Both the position numbers and the translations under genes were made by a program. A stretch of DNA of 64,000 bases. It comes from Bacteroidota bacterium. GTDB lineage: Bacteria; Bacteroidota; Bacteroidia; Chitinophagales; Chitinophagaceae. The notes under the pieces are model-generated. The model saw only the letters and a list, made by a program, of their open reading frames with translations, searched no databases and was not told the origin of the DNA. Positions 1 to 9,152 of the stretch are shown piece after piece; the first letter of the stretch is position 1; every line of letters starts with the position of its first letter. The stretch lies in NCBI GenBank assembly GCA_018267915.1, contig JAFDXN010000025.1, forward strand, positions 372,001-436,000, given 5' to 3'.

Positions 1-161
1 ATTTAATAGTAAAAAAATGGGTAATGGTTGGAGATGTGCTTAATAAGAAAGAGAAGTTGCCAATCGACCGATTGATACTAAACGCAGATCCTTTGCAGAC
101 TAAAGGTAAGCAATTATTTATTAAGAGAAAAATAAATCTCTTAGCGGGGTGCCGTGCAATG

Positions 162-824
162 TTATGCTTTCGTGTACTGATGCAAGGCAAGATCGGCTAT
201 ATCCCTGATATAAATGCTCTTGCCATCCTTCATTAGATAGATCGAGTCGCTGATATCGAGCAAATCATGATACAGGTGATCGGTGATAAGTATACCCTTA
301 TTCTGCTTCTCCCTGCTAAGTATCACCTTTAGCTTATCACGGTGCAGCGGCATAACGTGGGTGAAGGGTTCATCGAGCATCGTGTACTGCGTGTTGGCGA
401 AGATAAGTATCAACGTGCTCCACAGCCGCTCGCGGCCGCCGGAAAGTTCAAAGACTTTTAATTGCAGGTCTTCCTCCAGTTCGGGAAAGTCATTCAATAT
501 TTTTTCAGGCCCGGTGTCGTAATGCTTCAGTGCCGTACTAATTCTAATTTCCGGCGGCAGTAAAGGCCATTGAGGCAAGTAATTGATAAGACCCGCAACA
601 GCATATGGTTTGCGGATATGTTTACCACCAGCATGAATATTGATGTCATCTGTCTTTTGGGTGCCGAAGATTGCTTTAAGCATTGTGGACTTGCCGGAAC
701 CGTTGCGGCCGAGCAGGCCTGTGATGCTCCCTTTATTTATGGATATGGTGGCGCACCTGACAATTTGCTTACCAGAGATGCTAACGAAAATATTTTCCGC
801 AATGAACCTGCTTATAGTTCCCAT
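162..824 (-). CDS. ABC transporter ATP-binding protein
   Basis: Stand-alone ABC ATPase that would power transport or a related membrane process. All core motifs are visible (numbering from the longest form, which begins at 848): Walker A GRNGSGKST near residue 47, Q-loop Gln near 93, signature LSGGRERLW near 135, Walker B YTMLDEP near 155 and an H-loop His near 191. ATGs at 848, 833 and 824 are possible; 824 is preferred because the ABC fold begins just after it and it overlaps the upstream gene by only 13 bases. That gene encodes a small membrane protein, a plausible partner. The domain is short and no full permease lies nearby, so the substrate cannot be told. Confidence 0.85.
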   Translation of the reverse strand: MGTISRFIAENIFVSISGKQIVRCATISINKGSITGLLGRNGSGKSTMLKAIFGTQKTDDINIHAGGKHIRKPYAVAGLINYLPQWPLLPPEIRISTALKHYDTGPEKILNDFPELEEDLQLKVFELSGGRERLWSTLILIFANTQYTMLDEPFTHVMPLHRDKLKVILSREKQNKGILITDHLYHDLLDISDSIYLMKDGKSIYIRDIADLALHQYTKA

Positions 825-1120
825 ATCAGGCATAGGCCAATCACACAAATTAGGAAGTCAAAAGAAAAGGGTATGAGCCATAACGCCGCTTTTGAGATCT
901 GGCGGTTGTAGTAATAATAAAGCTGTTTGGCGCGAATATTACTGACGAGGTACCAGATGGGCAGGAAAGTAAATAGTTTAAAACACAACAGGGTGGTGAG
1001 CAGGGAAGAGCTATGCTCAGTTCTCCAATGCCAAAGCTCCCAGTAGCATAGGACGCTGATAGTCCAGTTGACAAATGCTATGGAGCGATAGAAATGAAAA
1101 ATTGCGGCCAGCTTTCTCAC
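812..1120 (-). CDS. small integral membrane protein
   Basis: Protein of 102 residues with about three hydrophobic segments (near residues 15-30, 40-58 and 78-100) separated by a basic, Tyr-rich loop. I do not recognise the family. Its end overlaps the start of the ABC ATPase, so the two are probably translationally coupled and may work together. It is the fourth gene of a left-facing run after mnmG, recX and apaG. It could be a hypothetical inner-membrane component; assignment as the ABC membrane subunit is inference only, since it is far shorter than a usual permease. Confidence 0.6.
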   Translation of the reverse strand: MRKLAAIFHFYRSIAFVNWTISVLCYWELWHWRTEHSSSLLTTLLCFKLFTFLPIWYLVSNIRAKQLYYYYNRQISKAALWLIPFSFDFLICVIGLCLIWEL

Positions 1121-1173
1121 TTATCAGACTATAACGCAAAATCTGTATGTGTGGTATGTAATAAAAGTATCCG

Positions 1174-1560
1174 TTAATTCATCTTAAACGGCGCCATCAT
1201 CTGGAACTCGGGGATCGTTACAGTGAATGTCTTTTTGTTGTAGAGGTTCTCCATCTGGTAGCTGCCATACATCTTGCCCATGTCGCTGCGCAGGTTGGCG
1301 GCGGATACGTATTGGTAATGATGACCCGGCTCAATGATGGGTTGCTGACCGACTACACCCTCGCCTTCTACCTCGCGGTAGGCACCATTGCTGTCGATGA
1401 TGTGCCAGTGGCGGCGCAATAATTTAATGGGCATTGTGCTGAGGTTTTCGATGGTGATGCGGTATGCAAACAGGTACTCGCTGCTCAGGGGATTAGACTG
1501 TGCCGGCTGATAAAATGTTTCAACCGATATGCAGACGCCTTCTGTTACCTGTTTTACCAT
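1174..1560 (-). CDS. apaG: ApaG family protein
   Basis: Protein of 128 residues covering the whole ApaG/DUF525 domain, a fibronectin-III-like beta sandwich. Family hallmarks are present: an N-terminal VxTEGVxIxVxxxY-like strand, the RRHWHI..S stretch near residue 50, the VEGEGVVGQQPxIxPG loop near 65-80 and the GxMxGSYxM segment near 97-104. ApaG has been linked to Co/Mg efflux phenotypes in enterobacteria, but its biochemical role is not settled. The start at 1560 gives the normal family length. It sits between recX and the small membrane protein in the same direction. Confidence 0.93.
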   Translation of the reverse strand: MVKQVTEGVCISVETFYQPAQSNPLSSEYLFAYRITIENLSTMPIKLLRRHWHIIDSNGAYREVEGEGVVGQQPIIEPGHHYQYVSAANLRSDMGKMYGSYQMENLYNKKTFTVTIPEFQMMAPFKMN

Positions 1561-1640
1561 CTATATGCGAAGCGGGTTAAAAAAGAATAACCAAAGATAA
1601 GGAATACTATATAACGAAGCGCTAATGCGTACTGTCGAAT

Positions 1641-2099
1641 TTATTTGCGCTTTTGCTCCAGCTCTTTAATGAGGTCCATCACCAGGTCGGCCTCATAGCC
1701 TTTTTGCAGCATGTAGCGCATGGTCTTCATTTTCTTTGCCGGCAGGCTTCTCTCTTTTTTAAGCTCTTCCCATTTCCCCATGCACAGTTTTCTCATTACG
1801 GTTTCATACTCCTCAGCATCTATTTCTTTCAATGCCTTTTTGATGCAATAGTCAGAAACCTGCTTTTGCTTCAATTGCTGCACGATCTTTTTCCTGCCCC
1901 ACTGTTTCATCCGGAACTTGCCGCGGGCTATGGCCTTAGCATATCGCTCTTCGTTCAATATGCCTTTCTCTATCACCTCGGCGATCAGTTCATTTACTTC
2001 TGTCGTATTTGCGCCGAGTTCGTACAGTTTGTTACGCACTTCGCTATGGCAGCGCTCCTGGTAATTGCAATAGCGGTATATGGATTCTCGTAGCGACAA
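1641..2099 (-). CDS. recX: regulatory protein RecX
   Basis: Protein of 152 residues made of the three-helix RecX repeats. The N-terminal part has the typical short-helix pattern ending in ILNEERYAKAIARGK near residues 47-61, followed by the W-G-x-x-K-I-xx-x-L-K-x-K segment near 66-78. RecX binds RecA filaments and limits their activity during recombination and the SOS response. The C-terminus is Lys/Glu-rich. It lies 42 bases downstream of mnmG on the same strand; recA itself is not in this window. Confidence 0.92.
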   Translation of the reverse strand: MSLRESIYRYCNYQERCHSEVRNKLYELGANTTEVNELIAEVIEKGILNEERYAKAIARGKFRMKQWGRKKIVQQLKQKQVSDYCIKKALKEIDAEEYETVMRKLCMGKWEELKKERSLPAKKMKTMRYMLQKGYEADLVMDLIKELEQKRK

Positions 2100-2141
2100 T
2101 AATTATATTATTTGTAATACTTTGATAATTAATGTCTTGTG

Positions 2142-4010
2142 CTATCTTCCCATGTAAACCATTAGTATTTGCACATCGCTAGGATTCACACCGCTAATGC
2201 GGCTTGCCTGGCCTAATGTGCGCGGCTTAATCTTGTTTAGCTTCTGCCGGGCTTCGGTAGAGAGTGCAGTAAGCTTATCGTAATTAAAGCTCTCGGGGAT
2301 ATTCAGATCTTCCAGCGCGGCCATCTTTTTTACCAGCTCGCGTTCCTTCTCGATATAGACATCATACTTAGCCTGTATCTCTACCTGCTCCAATACCAAG
2401 GCGCCCGCATCGCCAATTGCTTCTGCTAGCTGTGGTACCGCAGTTACCATCTCTTTCAGCCCAATGCCCGGACGCAGCAACACCTTGAGTGCTTTTGTTT
2501 TTTCAGCGAGCGGCGTATGATCGTAATCCTCCAGGAACTGGTTGGCCATGGCCGGTTCAAGGGGGAAGTCGGCGAGGAGACTTTTGATCGAGCTCACCGC
2601 TGCTTCCTTTTCCTTCATCAGCGCCAATCTTTCATCGCTGGCCAAACCTATCTGGTGGCCCAGTCCCGTCAAACGGAGATCGGCGTTGTCCTGGCGGAGC
2701 AGTGTGCGGAACTCTGCCCGGCTGGTGAACATCCTGTAGGGCTCATCCGTACCTTTATTTATCAGGTCGTCTATAAGCACACCTATATAGGCATCGCTTC
2801 TTTGAAGAATTACGGGTTCCTGCCCGTGGGCGTTCCGGTGGGCATTGATGCCAGCCATGAGGCCCTGGCAGGCTGCTTCCTCGTAACCTGTAGTGCCATT
2901 TATTTGCCCGGCAAAGAATAGATTTCTTATCAGCTTTGTTTCAAGGGTGAATTTCAGTTGCGTTGGCGGGAAATAATCGTATTCTATAGCATAGCCCGGG
3001 CGGAAGAATTTGCAATTCTCAAATCCAGGCACCATGGAAAGCGCTTTAAATTGCACATCTTCAGGTAACGAGGTACTAAATCCGTTCACATAGATCTCTA
3101 CGGTATTCCATCCTTCTGGCTCTACGAAAAGCTGATGGCGGTCTCTTTCGGCAAAACGGCTTATTTTATCCTCAATACTGGGGCAATATCGTGGTCCGCT
3201 ACCCTTTATCCTCCCTTGGTACATTGGAGATTGCTCGAACCCGGTCTTCAGGATCTCGTGCACTTCAGGGCTTGTATAGGTAATCCAGCAGCATCGCTGT
3301 TCTTTTGGTTGAATTTTCTCTATTGGCAGATAAGAAAAGCCAACTATTTCGTCATCCCCCTCCTGTATGTCCATCTTTGTATAGTCGAGGCTGCGGCCAT
3401 CTATCCTCGGTGGGGTTCCCGTTTTCAGCCTGGCGCTTTCAAAGCCGAGCTCTACTAGTTGCTCTGTAATGCCTGTTGCTCCCTTTTCACCTATTCTTCC
3501 TCCCCCAAATTGTTTCTCTCCTATATGAATTACACCGTTCAGAAAGGTCCCATTGGTTAAAACAACACTCTTTGCATGTATTTCCTGCCCCATACCGGTT
3601 ACAACGCCCTGAATTGTTCCACGTGAAACAATCAATCCTTTAACCATATCCTGCCAAAAATCGACATTGGGTGTGTTCTCCAACATCTCCCGCCAAGTGG
3701 ATGCGAAAAGCATACGATCGTTCTGCGTTCTGGGGCTCCACATTCCCGGTCCCTTGGACTTGTTTAGCATGCGGAACTGTATCATGCTCTTGTCGCTAAC
3801 GATGCCGCTATAGCCACCTAATGCATCAATTTCCCGTACTATCTGTCCTTTCGCTATCCCACCCATTGCCGGGTTACAGCTCATCTGGGCTATCGTCTGC
3901 ATATTCATGGTGATCAGAAGCACCTTCGAGCCCATATTAGCCGCAGCCGCAGCCGCCTCGCAGCCGGCGTGCCCCGCCCCAACAACTATTACATCGTAAT
4001 CCTTAAACAT
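2142..4010 (-). CDS. mnmG: tRNA uridine-5-carboxymethylaminomethyl(34) synthesis enzyme MnmG
   Basis: FAD-dependent enzyme which, with the GTPase MnmE, installs the (carboxymethyl)aminomethyl group on wobble U34 of certain tRNAs. The dinucleotide-binding motif GAGHAG is at residues 11-16, the SCNPAMGG-type segment follows near 45, and the conserved TTGYEEAACQG segment lies in the middle of the protein. At 622 residues it is full length. Its gene is often found near the bacterial replication origin as gidA. Here one exact parS lies inside the coding region (3615-3630) and another about 60 bases upstream of the start. A TAAATTTG box (minus strand, 4025-4018) sits only 7 bases before the ATG, implying a very short or absent 5' leader. 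Confidence 0.97.
   Translation of the reverse strand: MFKDYDVIVVGAGHAGCEAAAAAANMGSKVLLITMNMQTIAQMSCNPAMGGIAKGQIVREIDALGGYSGIVSDKSMIQFRMLNKSKGPGMWSPRTQNDRMLFASTWREMLENTPNVDFWQDMVKGLIVSRGTIQGVVTGMGQEIHAKSVVLTNGTFLNGVIHIGEKQFGGGRIGEKGATGITEQLVELGFESARLKTGTPPRIDGRSLDYTKMDIQEGDDEIVGFSYLPIEKIQPKEQRCCWITYTSPEVHEILKTGFEQSPMYQGRIKGSGPRYCPSIEDKISRFAERDRHQLFVEPEGWNTVEIYVNGFSTSLPEDVQFKALSMVPGFENCKFFRPGYAIEYDYFPPTQLKFTLETKLIRNLFFAGQINGTTGYEEAACQGLMAGINAHRNAHGQEPVILQRSDAYIGVLIDDLINKGTDEPYRMFTSRAEFRTLLRQDNADLRLTGLGHQIGLASDERLALMKEKEAAVSSIKSLLADFPLEPAMANQFLEDYDHTPLAEKTKALKVLLRPGIGLKEMVTAVPQLAEAIGDAGALVLEQVEIQAKYDVYIEKERELVKKMAALEDLNIPESFNYDKLTALSTEARQKLNKIKPRTLGQASRISGVNPSDVQILMVYMGR
3615..3630. promoter_or_regulatory. 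parS centromere site inside mnmG
   Basis: The 16-mer TGTTCCACGTGAAACA is an exact match to the ParB/Spo0J binding site known from many bacteria. It lies within the mnmG reading frame, where it encodes part of an I-V-S-R-G-T stretch, so codon choice has been held to the site. Confidence 0.85.
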
Positions 4011-4017
4011 AAGACTG

Positions 4018-4025
4018 CAAATTTA
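4018..4025 (-). promoter_or_regulatory. putative -7 box of mnmG promoter
   Basis: TAAATTTG on the minus strand fits the Bacteroidota TAnnTTTG -7 consensus. It ends 7 bases before the mnmG ATG, so transcription would start almost at the start codon. Confidence 0.5.
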
Positions 4026-4069
4026 CGATAAGTATCAAACAATAAAGCAGACACATAATACCTTAACAA

Positions 4070-4085
4070 TGTTCCACGTGAAACA
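4070..4085. promoter_or_regulatory. parS centromere site upstream of mnmG
   Basis: A second exact copy of TGTTCCACGTGAAACA, in the same orientation, 455 bases from the first. It sits in the gap between mnmG and the terminator of the PA-domain gene, just upstream of the mnmG promoter box. Confidence 0.88.
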
Positions 4086-4088
4086 AAA

Positions 4089-4111
4089 AAGGCCGGTGAA
4101 ACACCGGCCTT
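4089..4111 (-). terminator. intrinsic terminator of the PA-domain gene
   Basis: A perfect 8-bp GGCCGGTG/CACCGGCC stem with a 3-base loop, followed by a T-run when read on the minus strand. It lies about 20 bases after the stop of the gene at 4131 and directly abuts the second parS. Confidence 0.8.
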
Positions 4112-4130
4112 TCATAAAAATATTCTAATG

Positions 4131-6068
4131 CTATTTCCTAACAGTAAATGGCTTGAAAGAAGATTGCCCATCGGCAGTCATTATAATATAATAGTTACCG
4201 GCTGCAAGGCCATTTGTTGACAAGATGAAGTCATCACTGTGAAGAGCAGTTTTCCGTTCGGTACTTATCACCCTTCCTAACGCATCCATTATCATAAATG
4301 ATGCCTGAGATGCCGTATGATCCAGTTCAACCTTAACGTGTATACCCTGACCTGCTAACGTTGGGTTTGGGTAAAGGTTAAATACCCTAAGTGTATTATT
4401 TACACTTTTTACTTTTTCCGGCAAGAAGAAAGTATTCAGGGCTATCGAAGGTGTATTATTACCCAAAGAAAGAGACATCGAATCTGAGGGCTTATAAGGA
4501 ATCGCATTATCAACTGCAAACGGGATCATCGAAATCGTATCCGGAGGAGTGACCAAATGCCCCGTAGCCCCGTCAACACCTGCATTATGCAATGGTGCCC
4601 AGAAATCTTTGAACGATCCGGAGCTCAGATGGTCAGCAGCATAATAACGGTTGAAGTAGTTACTGGTATTGTCATAGCCTAAAAACAGGGACGTGTTATC
4701 CAGCACCGGTGCCACCCAATACCAAGAGTTGGAGTCAAGTGTAACAGGCTCGGGCGATCCGCTCACATCATTTCTAAAAGGTACTACAAAGACTTTACCT
4801 ACAGAATCGAACTGCGTAAACGTATGATTACCTGTCTTCACAAGGGTCAGTTCTCCCGGCTGCAACAACCCGTCTGAATTCGCATCTGTCCATTTGAACA
4901 ATACTGTTACAAACGATGTTGTATTTACAAATTGCAGATCATGCTGATTAGTATCCTTAGGATAAAGAGCCATCTGGATATTATACGCCTGAGTAGAACG
5001 CGAAACGTAGAATAATGGACCCCAGGTGAAATTCAACGGAGGAGTAGTACCGCCTACCTGCAAACCGCCAGTAACTATCGGTTGCCCAAGAACAGTATTA
5101 TACCTTGACTTGCAAAAAGTACCTTCAGTAACATACATAGATGTTTTTTGTATATTATCTATCGGTAAATCGTCTGGGCTTGCACTACTTGCAGTATAGG
5201 TGAAGTCGAACCTACCCGTGCCGGTGGCGTGCAGATCGAATTTCGTAGTTGCGCTGTTAGCCACATCAAGTGAATCAGCCGCAGCCAACGTACCATATAC
5301 TAACGAATCCTTAAAGAATGTGCTTGGAGACCCGGCAGTGGGCACCCACTGTACATCCAAGTTCAGTTTTGTATTAGTCGCGTCTGCGGTACCGGTATTC
5401 GCGATCCAGGCACTCAAAAAACATTTGTAAGCATCCGGATTGCCATTCCCCGTTACAAGCTGGTCCTTAGGAATAGCAAAACCTGGAGGTAATGAAAATA
5501 AATCATTAGGAATACATAAGTCGTGGGTGTTACCGAAACCATATGGTGTTACCGAAATATAAACTGTATTTGCAGTATGCTCCATGGCCGATATGGCCGC
5601 GCCATCGGGATTTGATACCATTAGCACCGGTATAGTAACGCCTGCGCCCTCTGCACCTGCACCCATACCCACAGGACCCGCCCCCGGAACATTATTAATG
5701 ATCATTACCCCAACAGCGCCTGCAGTCTGCGCTTTCTTTGCTTTATGACCAAACTCACAATCGCCTCTCCATATCAATGCCCATTTACCTGTTAAACCGC
5801 CAGGTGTGGCACTACATAAAATGGAGTCTGTAGCGTCAGCCAGCACAAGAGGTATATGGTTCCATATCTGATTGATCGCTCCACCCCATGCGCCCGTAGC
5901 ACTGGGGTTGCTGGCGTAGGTGAAATTCTTCATTCCCTCGATAGCGGAAGGCGTCTGGGTAGTTATCAATACCCTAGGCCCCACATAGCTAATCGCCTGG
6001 GCATTAGCATTTACAGACAGCCCGGCCCCAAATGCACCCAACACAAAATAAAGTAAGCGTTTTTTCAT
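4131..6068 (-). CDS. secreted PA-domain protein with T9SS type A sorting domain
   Basis: Predicted secreted protein. The start at 6068 opens directly into a signal peptide (MKKRLLYFVLGAFGAG, ending near ANAQ); an ATG 12 bases upstream gives a less typical leader. A protease-associated (PA) domain spans roughly residues 80-160, with the RGDCEFGHKAKKAQTAGA and GVTIPVLMVS segments. The middle is a long beta-rich region of unknown type. The last 85 residues or so are a classical type A sorting domain (LYPNP... ALGRVI... LAAGNYYI... PFTVRK), which targets proteins to the type IX secretion system. No peptidase catalytic motif was seen, so a cell-surface binding or accessory role is more likely than proteolysis. 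Confidence 0.85.
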   Translation of the reverse strand: MKKRLLYFVLGAFGAGLSVNANAQAISYVGPRVLITTQTPSAIEGMKNFTYASNPSATGAWGGAINQIWNHIPLVLADATDSILCSATPGGLTGKWALIWRGDCEFGHKAKKAQTAGAVGVMIINNVPGAGPVGMGAGAEGAGVTIPVLMVSNPDGAAISAMEHTANTVYISVTPYGFGNTHDLCIPNDLFSLPPGFAIPKDQLVTGNGNPDAYKCFLSAWIANTGTADATNTKLNLDVQWVPTAGSPSTFFKDSLVYGTLAAADSLDVANSATTKFDLHATGTGRFDFTYTASSASPDDLPIDNIQKTSMYVTEGTFCKSRYNTVLGQPIVTGGLQVGGTTPPLNFTWGPLFYVSRSTQAYNIQMALYPKDTNQHDLQFVNTTSFVTVLFKWTDANSDGLLQPGELTLVKTGNHTFTQFDSVGKVFVVPFRNDVSGSPEPVTLDSNSWYWVAPVLDNTSLFLGYDNTSNYFNRYYAADHLSSGSFKDFWAPLHNAGVDGATGHLVTPPDTISMIPFAVDNAIPYKPSDSMSLSLGNNTPSIALNTFFLPEKVKSVNNTLRVFNLYPNPTLAGQGIHVKVELDHTASQASFMIMDALGRVISTERKTALHSDDFILSTNGLAAGNYYIIMTADGQSSFKPFTVRK

Positions 6069-6191
6069 AAGACTAAACAAATTTTTAATTAGACAGTAAG
6101 AGGTTCAAGTTACCATTTTTTTAACAAAACAAAAAAAATTACCCCCATTTAGGGGATAATTTCCAAATAGCTCTACGGCGATCTGCCGTTA

Positions 6192-7202
6192 TTACACCAG
6201 TCCAAACTGCCTGCTTAGCTCCAGCATCCTGTCTATTGGCTTTTTAGCGCTTAGCCTCAATTCTTCCTCCATTGTTATCTCAGGTAATTCATACTTCATA
6301 CACAGGTACAGCTTCTCAAGCGTATTCAACTTCATATGCGGACAGTCGTTGCAGGCGCAGGCATTATCCGGGGGTGCCGCTATAAAGGTCTTTCCGGGGG
6401 ACGCCTGCTGCATCTGGTACAGTATACCGGTTTCAGTCGCTACTATATATGTCTTGCTTTTATCTGTCTGTGTGTATTTAAGTAGTTGGGTCGTAGATCC
6501 TATAAAATCAGCAATTCTCAACACCGCTTCTTCGCACTCGGGATGCGCTATCATTTTTGCTTCAGGGTGCCGTTCTTTCAGCCTTGTTATCTTTTGCAAC
6601 GAAAATATCTCGTGCACCATACAGGCGCCATTCCAAAGCAGCATATCCCTTCCGCTGCTCCTATTAATATAAGCGCCCAGGTTTTTATCGGGTGCAAAGA
6701 TGATCTTCTGCTCACTTGGTAAACTATCCACAATAGCTTTTGCGTTCGACGACGTGCAAATAATATCGCTCAACGCTTTTATACCGGCCGAACAATTGAT
6801 ATATGAAATAACCAAATGATCAGGATGCGCTTCCTTGAATTTCATAAATAAAGAAGGAGGACAGCTATCGCTCAGGGAACACCCGGCCTTCAAATCAGGC
6901 AGTAATACTTTTTTCGATGGGTTCAGGATCTTAGCAGTCTCGGCCATAAAATGAACACCCGCAAAAACAATGATATCAGCATTCGTCCGCTCCGCCTGTT
7001 GGGCCAGGCCCAGGCTGTCGCCAATATAGTCGGCTATATCCTGTATGTCAGGCTCCTGGTAATAATGCGCCAGTAATATCGCATTCTTCTCTTTTTTCAT
7101 CTTTTCGATCTCTGCAAAGAGGTCCAGCGCCGGATCTATCTCAGCATCATGATATCCAACTCTTTCAATTTCCTTCAGATCAATTCCGTTTTCCACATCC
7201 AT
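6192..7202 (-). CDS. nadA: quinolinate synthase NadA
   Basis: Condenses iminoaspartate with dihydroxyacetone phosphate to quinolinate in de novo NAD synthesis, using a 4Fe-4S cluster. The protein has 336 residues, the usual size. Visible motifs are [26 protein letters not shown] near residue 42 onwards (seen in part as AHYYQ), the PDLKAGCSL cysteine, HPECEE, and the C-terminal [11 protein letters not shown]; these supply the three cluster cysteines. The gene stands alone, with no nadB or nadC in the window. Immediately upstream is the gene-free AT-rich stretch proposed as an origin. Confidence 0.96.
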   Translation of the reverse strand: MDVENGIDLKEIERVGYHDAEIDPALDLFAEIEKMKKEKNAILLAHYYQEPDIQDIADYIGDSLGLAQQAERTNADIIVFAGVHFMAETAKILNPSKKVLLPDLKAGCSLSDSCPPSLFMKFKEAHPDHLVISYINCSAGIKALSDIICTSSNAKAIVDSLPSEQKIIFAPDKNLGAYINRSSGRDMLLWNGACMVHEIFSLQKITRLKERHPEAKMIAHPECEEAVLRIADFIGSTTQLLKYTQTDKSKTYIVATETGILYQMQQASPGKTFIAAPPDNACACNDCPHMKLNTLEKLYLCMKYELPEITMEEELRLSAKKPIDRMLELSRQFGLV

Positions 7203-7664
7203 ATAATAATTGTAAAAAGATTTTTTAAAAAAAGACTATTACTATTAGGTCTGTTAATTTGGGGAAAGAAATATCGAATCCCCATTGCAAATTAGAACTT
7301 TTTGCGCCATCCACATCTTATCCCTAACTTATTAACAGGCCCATAAAGGCTTTAGCAAAGGCAACTCACAAAATGCAGTCGATTGTGGATTGCAAGTGCT
7401 GTTGAAAAGTAAATCAATGTGAATTACGTAAAACCGCTTTAAAAAATCCGCGGCAGCGTGGTTAAAAATAAATTTTCCGCAAGAAGCGAAAGTTATCAGA
7501 ATGTTACGTTGCGTTTTACAAACACTATCAACAGCTATTCACAGCAAAAGTGAATAACACTGAATTAATAATAAATGAGCAAAATCAAGGTTTATGTGTT
7601 TTTTTATTAAGCGAATGTGAACAACCTGTAAATAGGATGTGGGTAAAACATCAAAACGGTAATA
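7203..7664. other. candidate replication origin (oriC): AT-rich gene-free region with DnaA-box cluster
   Basis: No gene is evident in these 462 bases. The part next to nadA is A/T-rich (T and A runs at 7210-7240). Five 9-mers differ by one base from TTATNCACA or its complement: TGTGAATTA 7418, CTATTCACA 7535, AGTGAATAA 7549, TGTGAACAA 7616 and TGTGGGTAA 7638. Weaker copies sit at 7307 and 7384. Two parS sites lie 3-4 kb to the left. Genes point left up to about 8.1 kb and right after 8.36 kb. In the stretches I compared by eye, the plus strand was C-rich on the left but G-rich on the right even inside left-facing genes. Function as an origin is inference. Confidence 0.55.
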
Positions 7665-8078
7665 TCACTGCGTGAATGCACCTATTATTAAAGCAAGCCA
7701 TACACTAAGCAGCTCTATACCACCCAGACACATACCAGCAATTGCCAATCCTTTCATGCGCCGTCCGATGCCGATTCCCCCGAAGGTCATCGCGGTAACA
7801 CCGAGGCCTAAGACTACAAATACAAACCAACCGGGCAGGGCTAAAGAACCCGTGAGCGCCATGGCGCCTGCCACTACGCAACCCAGACCAATGGCCGCTA
7901 CAGCAATAGCCACATAAGCATAACCCCGGGCCTCGCGCCGTATGTGCGGGTAGCCCCGAAATAGCTCATGTTTATGTTGCATAACTGTTTTTTCACCGGC
8001 GGCTGTATGCCGGATACGAAAGCCCGCAAACAACGGTGTACTTAACAATAAAAGAATGACAAGTAAAAATGGGCGCAT
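7665..8078 (-). CDS. small membrane protein with signal peptide (DUF4190-like)
   Basis: The start at 8078 is chosen because it opens directly into a signal peptide (MRPFLLVILLLLSTPLFA); the frame stays open 141 bases further upstream but that extension has no membrane or domain character. After a basic region of about 40 residues come two or three Gly/Ala-rich hydrophobic segments (GYAYVAIAVAAIGLG, FVFVVLGLGVTAMTFGGIGIG, LLSVWLALIIGAF), a pattern like DUF4190/DUF308-type envelope proteins. Function is unknown. It is the last left-facing gene before direction switches at about 8.3 kb; the 279 bases upstream of it show no further gene. Confidence 0.6.
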   Translation of the reverse strand: MRPFLLVILLLLSTPLFAGFRIRHTAAGEKTVMQHKHELFRGYPHIRREARGYAYVAIAVAAIGLGCVVAGAMALTGSLALPGWFVFVVLGLGVTAMTFGGIGIGRRMKGLAIAGMCLGGIELLSVWLALIIGAFTQ

Positions 8079-8357
8079 AGATAAGATCTGGATTTTTAAT
8101 GAATGTAAAACCAAAAAAGGTGCCAAATCTATTTTCCACTTTTTCATAAGTGAAATCGGTCCTGCGGTGCGCAGTATGAACTCGTTGGCGTCAGTCGCCG
8201 TTAATAATAGCCAAGTCAAGTATTAACCCTTATCGATTACAAGTGAGTCCTGCCCCCAGTAACCCCCAGCTCTTTTATCCGAATCCCGCAAGCGGAATGC
8301 TTTTTACAATAATCTATACTATATTGCCGCCACTTTTCAACCGATATATTAATATAG

Positions 8358-9104
8358 ATGTCAGCAAGAGATACCCGGCTTAAGGTGGTCAAGTTTTCCA
8401 AAGACTTTTTACTTGCCTCGCGGCTGCTCCAGGTATTCGCCCCCTTCAATAAGCTATTCCGGTTCATTTACGATTTCAACATGCTTACCTCCTGGGTACA
8501 CAAGCATAAGAAAGACCCTATGCTGCTAAATGACTTTTACAAGCCTGTGCGGCATTACGACAGCCGGCTCAACAGCTTTGCGCTGATAGCTGAACACTAT
8601 CAGTTCGACCGCCAACCAATTGTCTACCTCGAGTTTGGCGTAGCTGCCGGCGGCTCCTTCAGGTGGTGGATGAATAAATGCACCCATCCCAACTCACGCT
8701 TCTACGGTTTCGATACGTTCGAGGGGTTGCCCGAAGTATGGGGCATGTATGCCAAAGGCGATATGTCGTACGACGTGCCGAAGGTGGACGATAGCCGCGG
8801 CCGGCTGATCAAGGGAACATTCCAGGATACGCTGAGCGGCTTCCTGGACGAGCAGGGCCCGGCCCTTAAGCAGCAGCGCAAGCTCATACATATGGATGCC
8901 GACCTCTTTAGCGCCACACTCTTTGCACTGAGCCAGCTATACCCCTACCTGAGCGCGGGCGATGTCATCATTTTCGACGAATTCAATGTTTACGGTCATG
9001 AATTCAAAGCCTTCAAGTACTTCACCGAGTGCTTTTATATCAAGCTCAGGCCCATCGCTGCGCAAAATAATTTTTACCACGCCGCCTTCGTAGTTGAAAA
9101 ATAA
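8358..9104 (+). CDS. TylF-like class I SAM-dependent methyltransferase
   Basis: Protein of 248 residues resembling the macrocin-O-methyltransferase (TylF) family. Near residues 94-105 is the SAM-binding glycine segment YLEFGVAAGGSFRWW, then FYGFDTFEGLPE near 113, and the metal/SAM-binding acidic segment HMDADLFSATLFAL near 174 with IIFDEFNVYGHE near 205. In other bacteria this family O-methylates sugars or secondary metabolites; the substrate here is unknown. First right-facing gene after the putative origin. A surface-glycan role is plausible given the later glycosyltransferase, but that is inference. Confidence 0.8.
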   Translation: MSARDTRLKVVKFSKDFLLASRLLQVFAPFNKLFRFIYDFNMLTSWVHKHKKDPMLLNDFYKPVRHYDSRLNSFALIAEHYQFDRQPIVYLEFGVAAGGSFRWWMNKCTHPNSRFYGFDTFEGLPEVWGMYAKGDMSYDVPKVDDSRGRLIKGTFQDTLSGFLDEQGPALKQQRKLIHMDADLFSATLFALSQLYPYLSAGDVIIFDEFNVYGHEFKAFKYFTECFYIKLRPIAAQNNFYHAAFVVEK

Positions 9105-9152
9105 GAAGGCGCCCTGCAGGAAGCGCCAAATCTATTTTTCTACCTTTAATGG

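Noticed and set aside
24..236. Open frame of 70 codons at the left edge on the plus strand
   Set aside because: It overlaps the end of the ABC ATPase gene, has no domain or leader, and its composition is not protein-like. It is probably chance.
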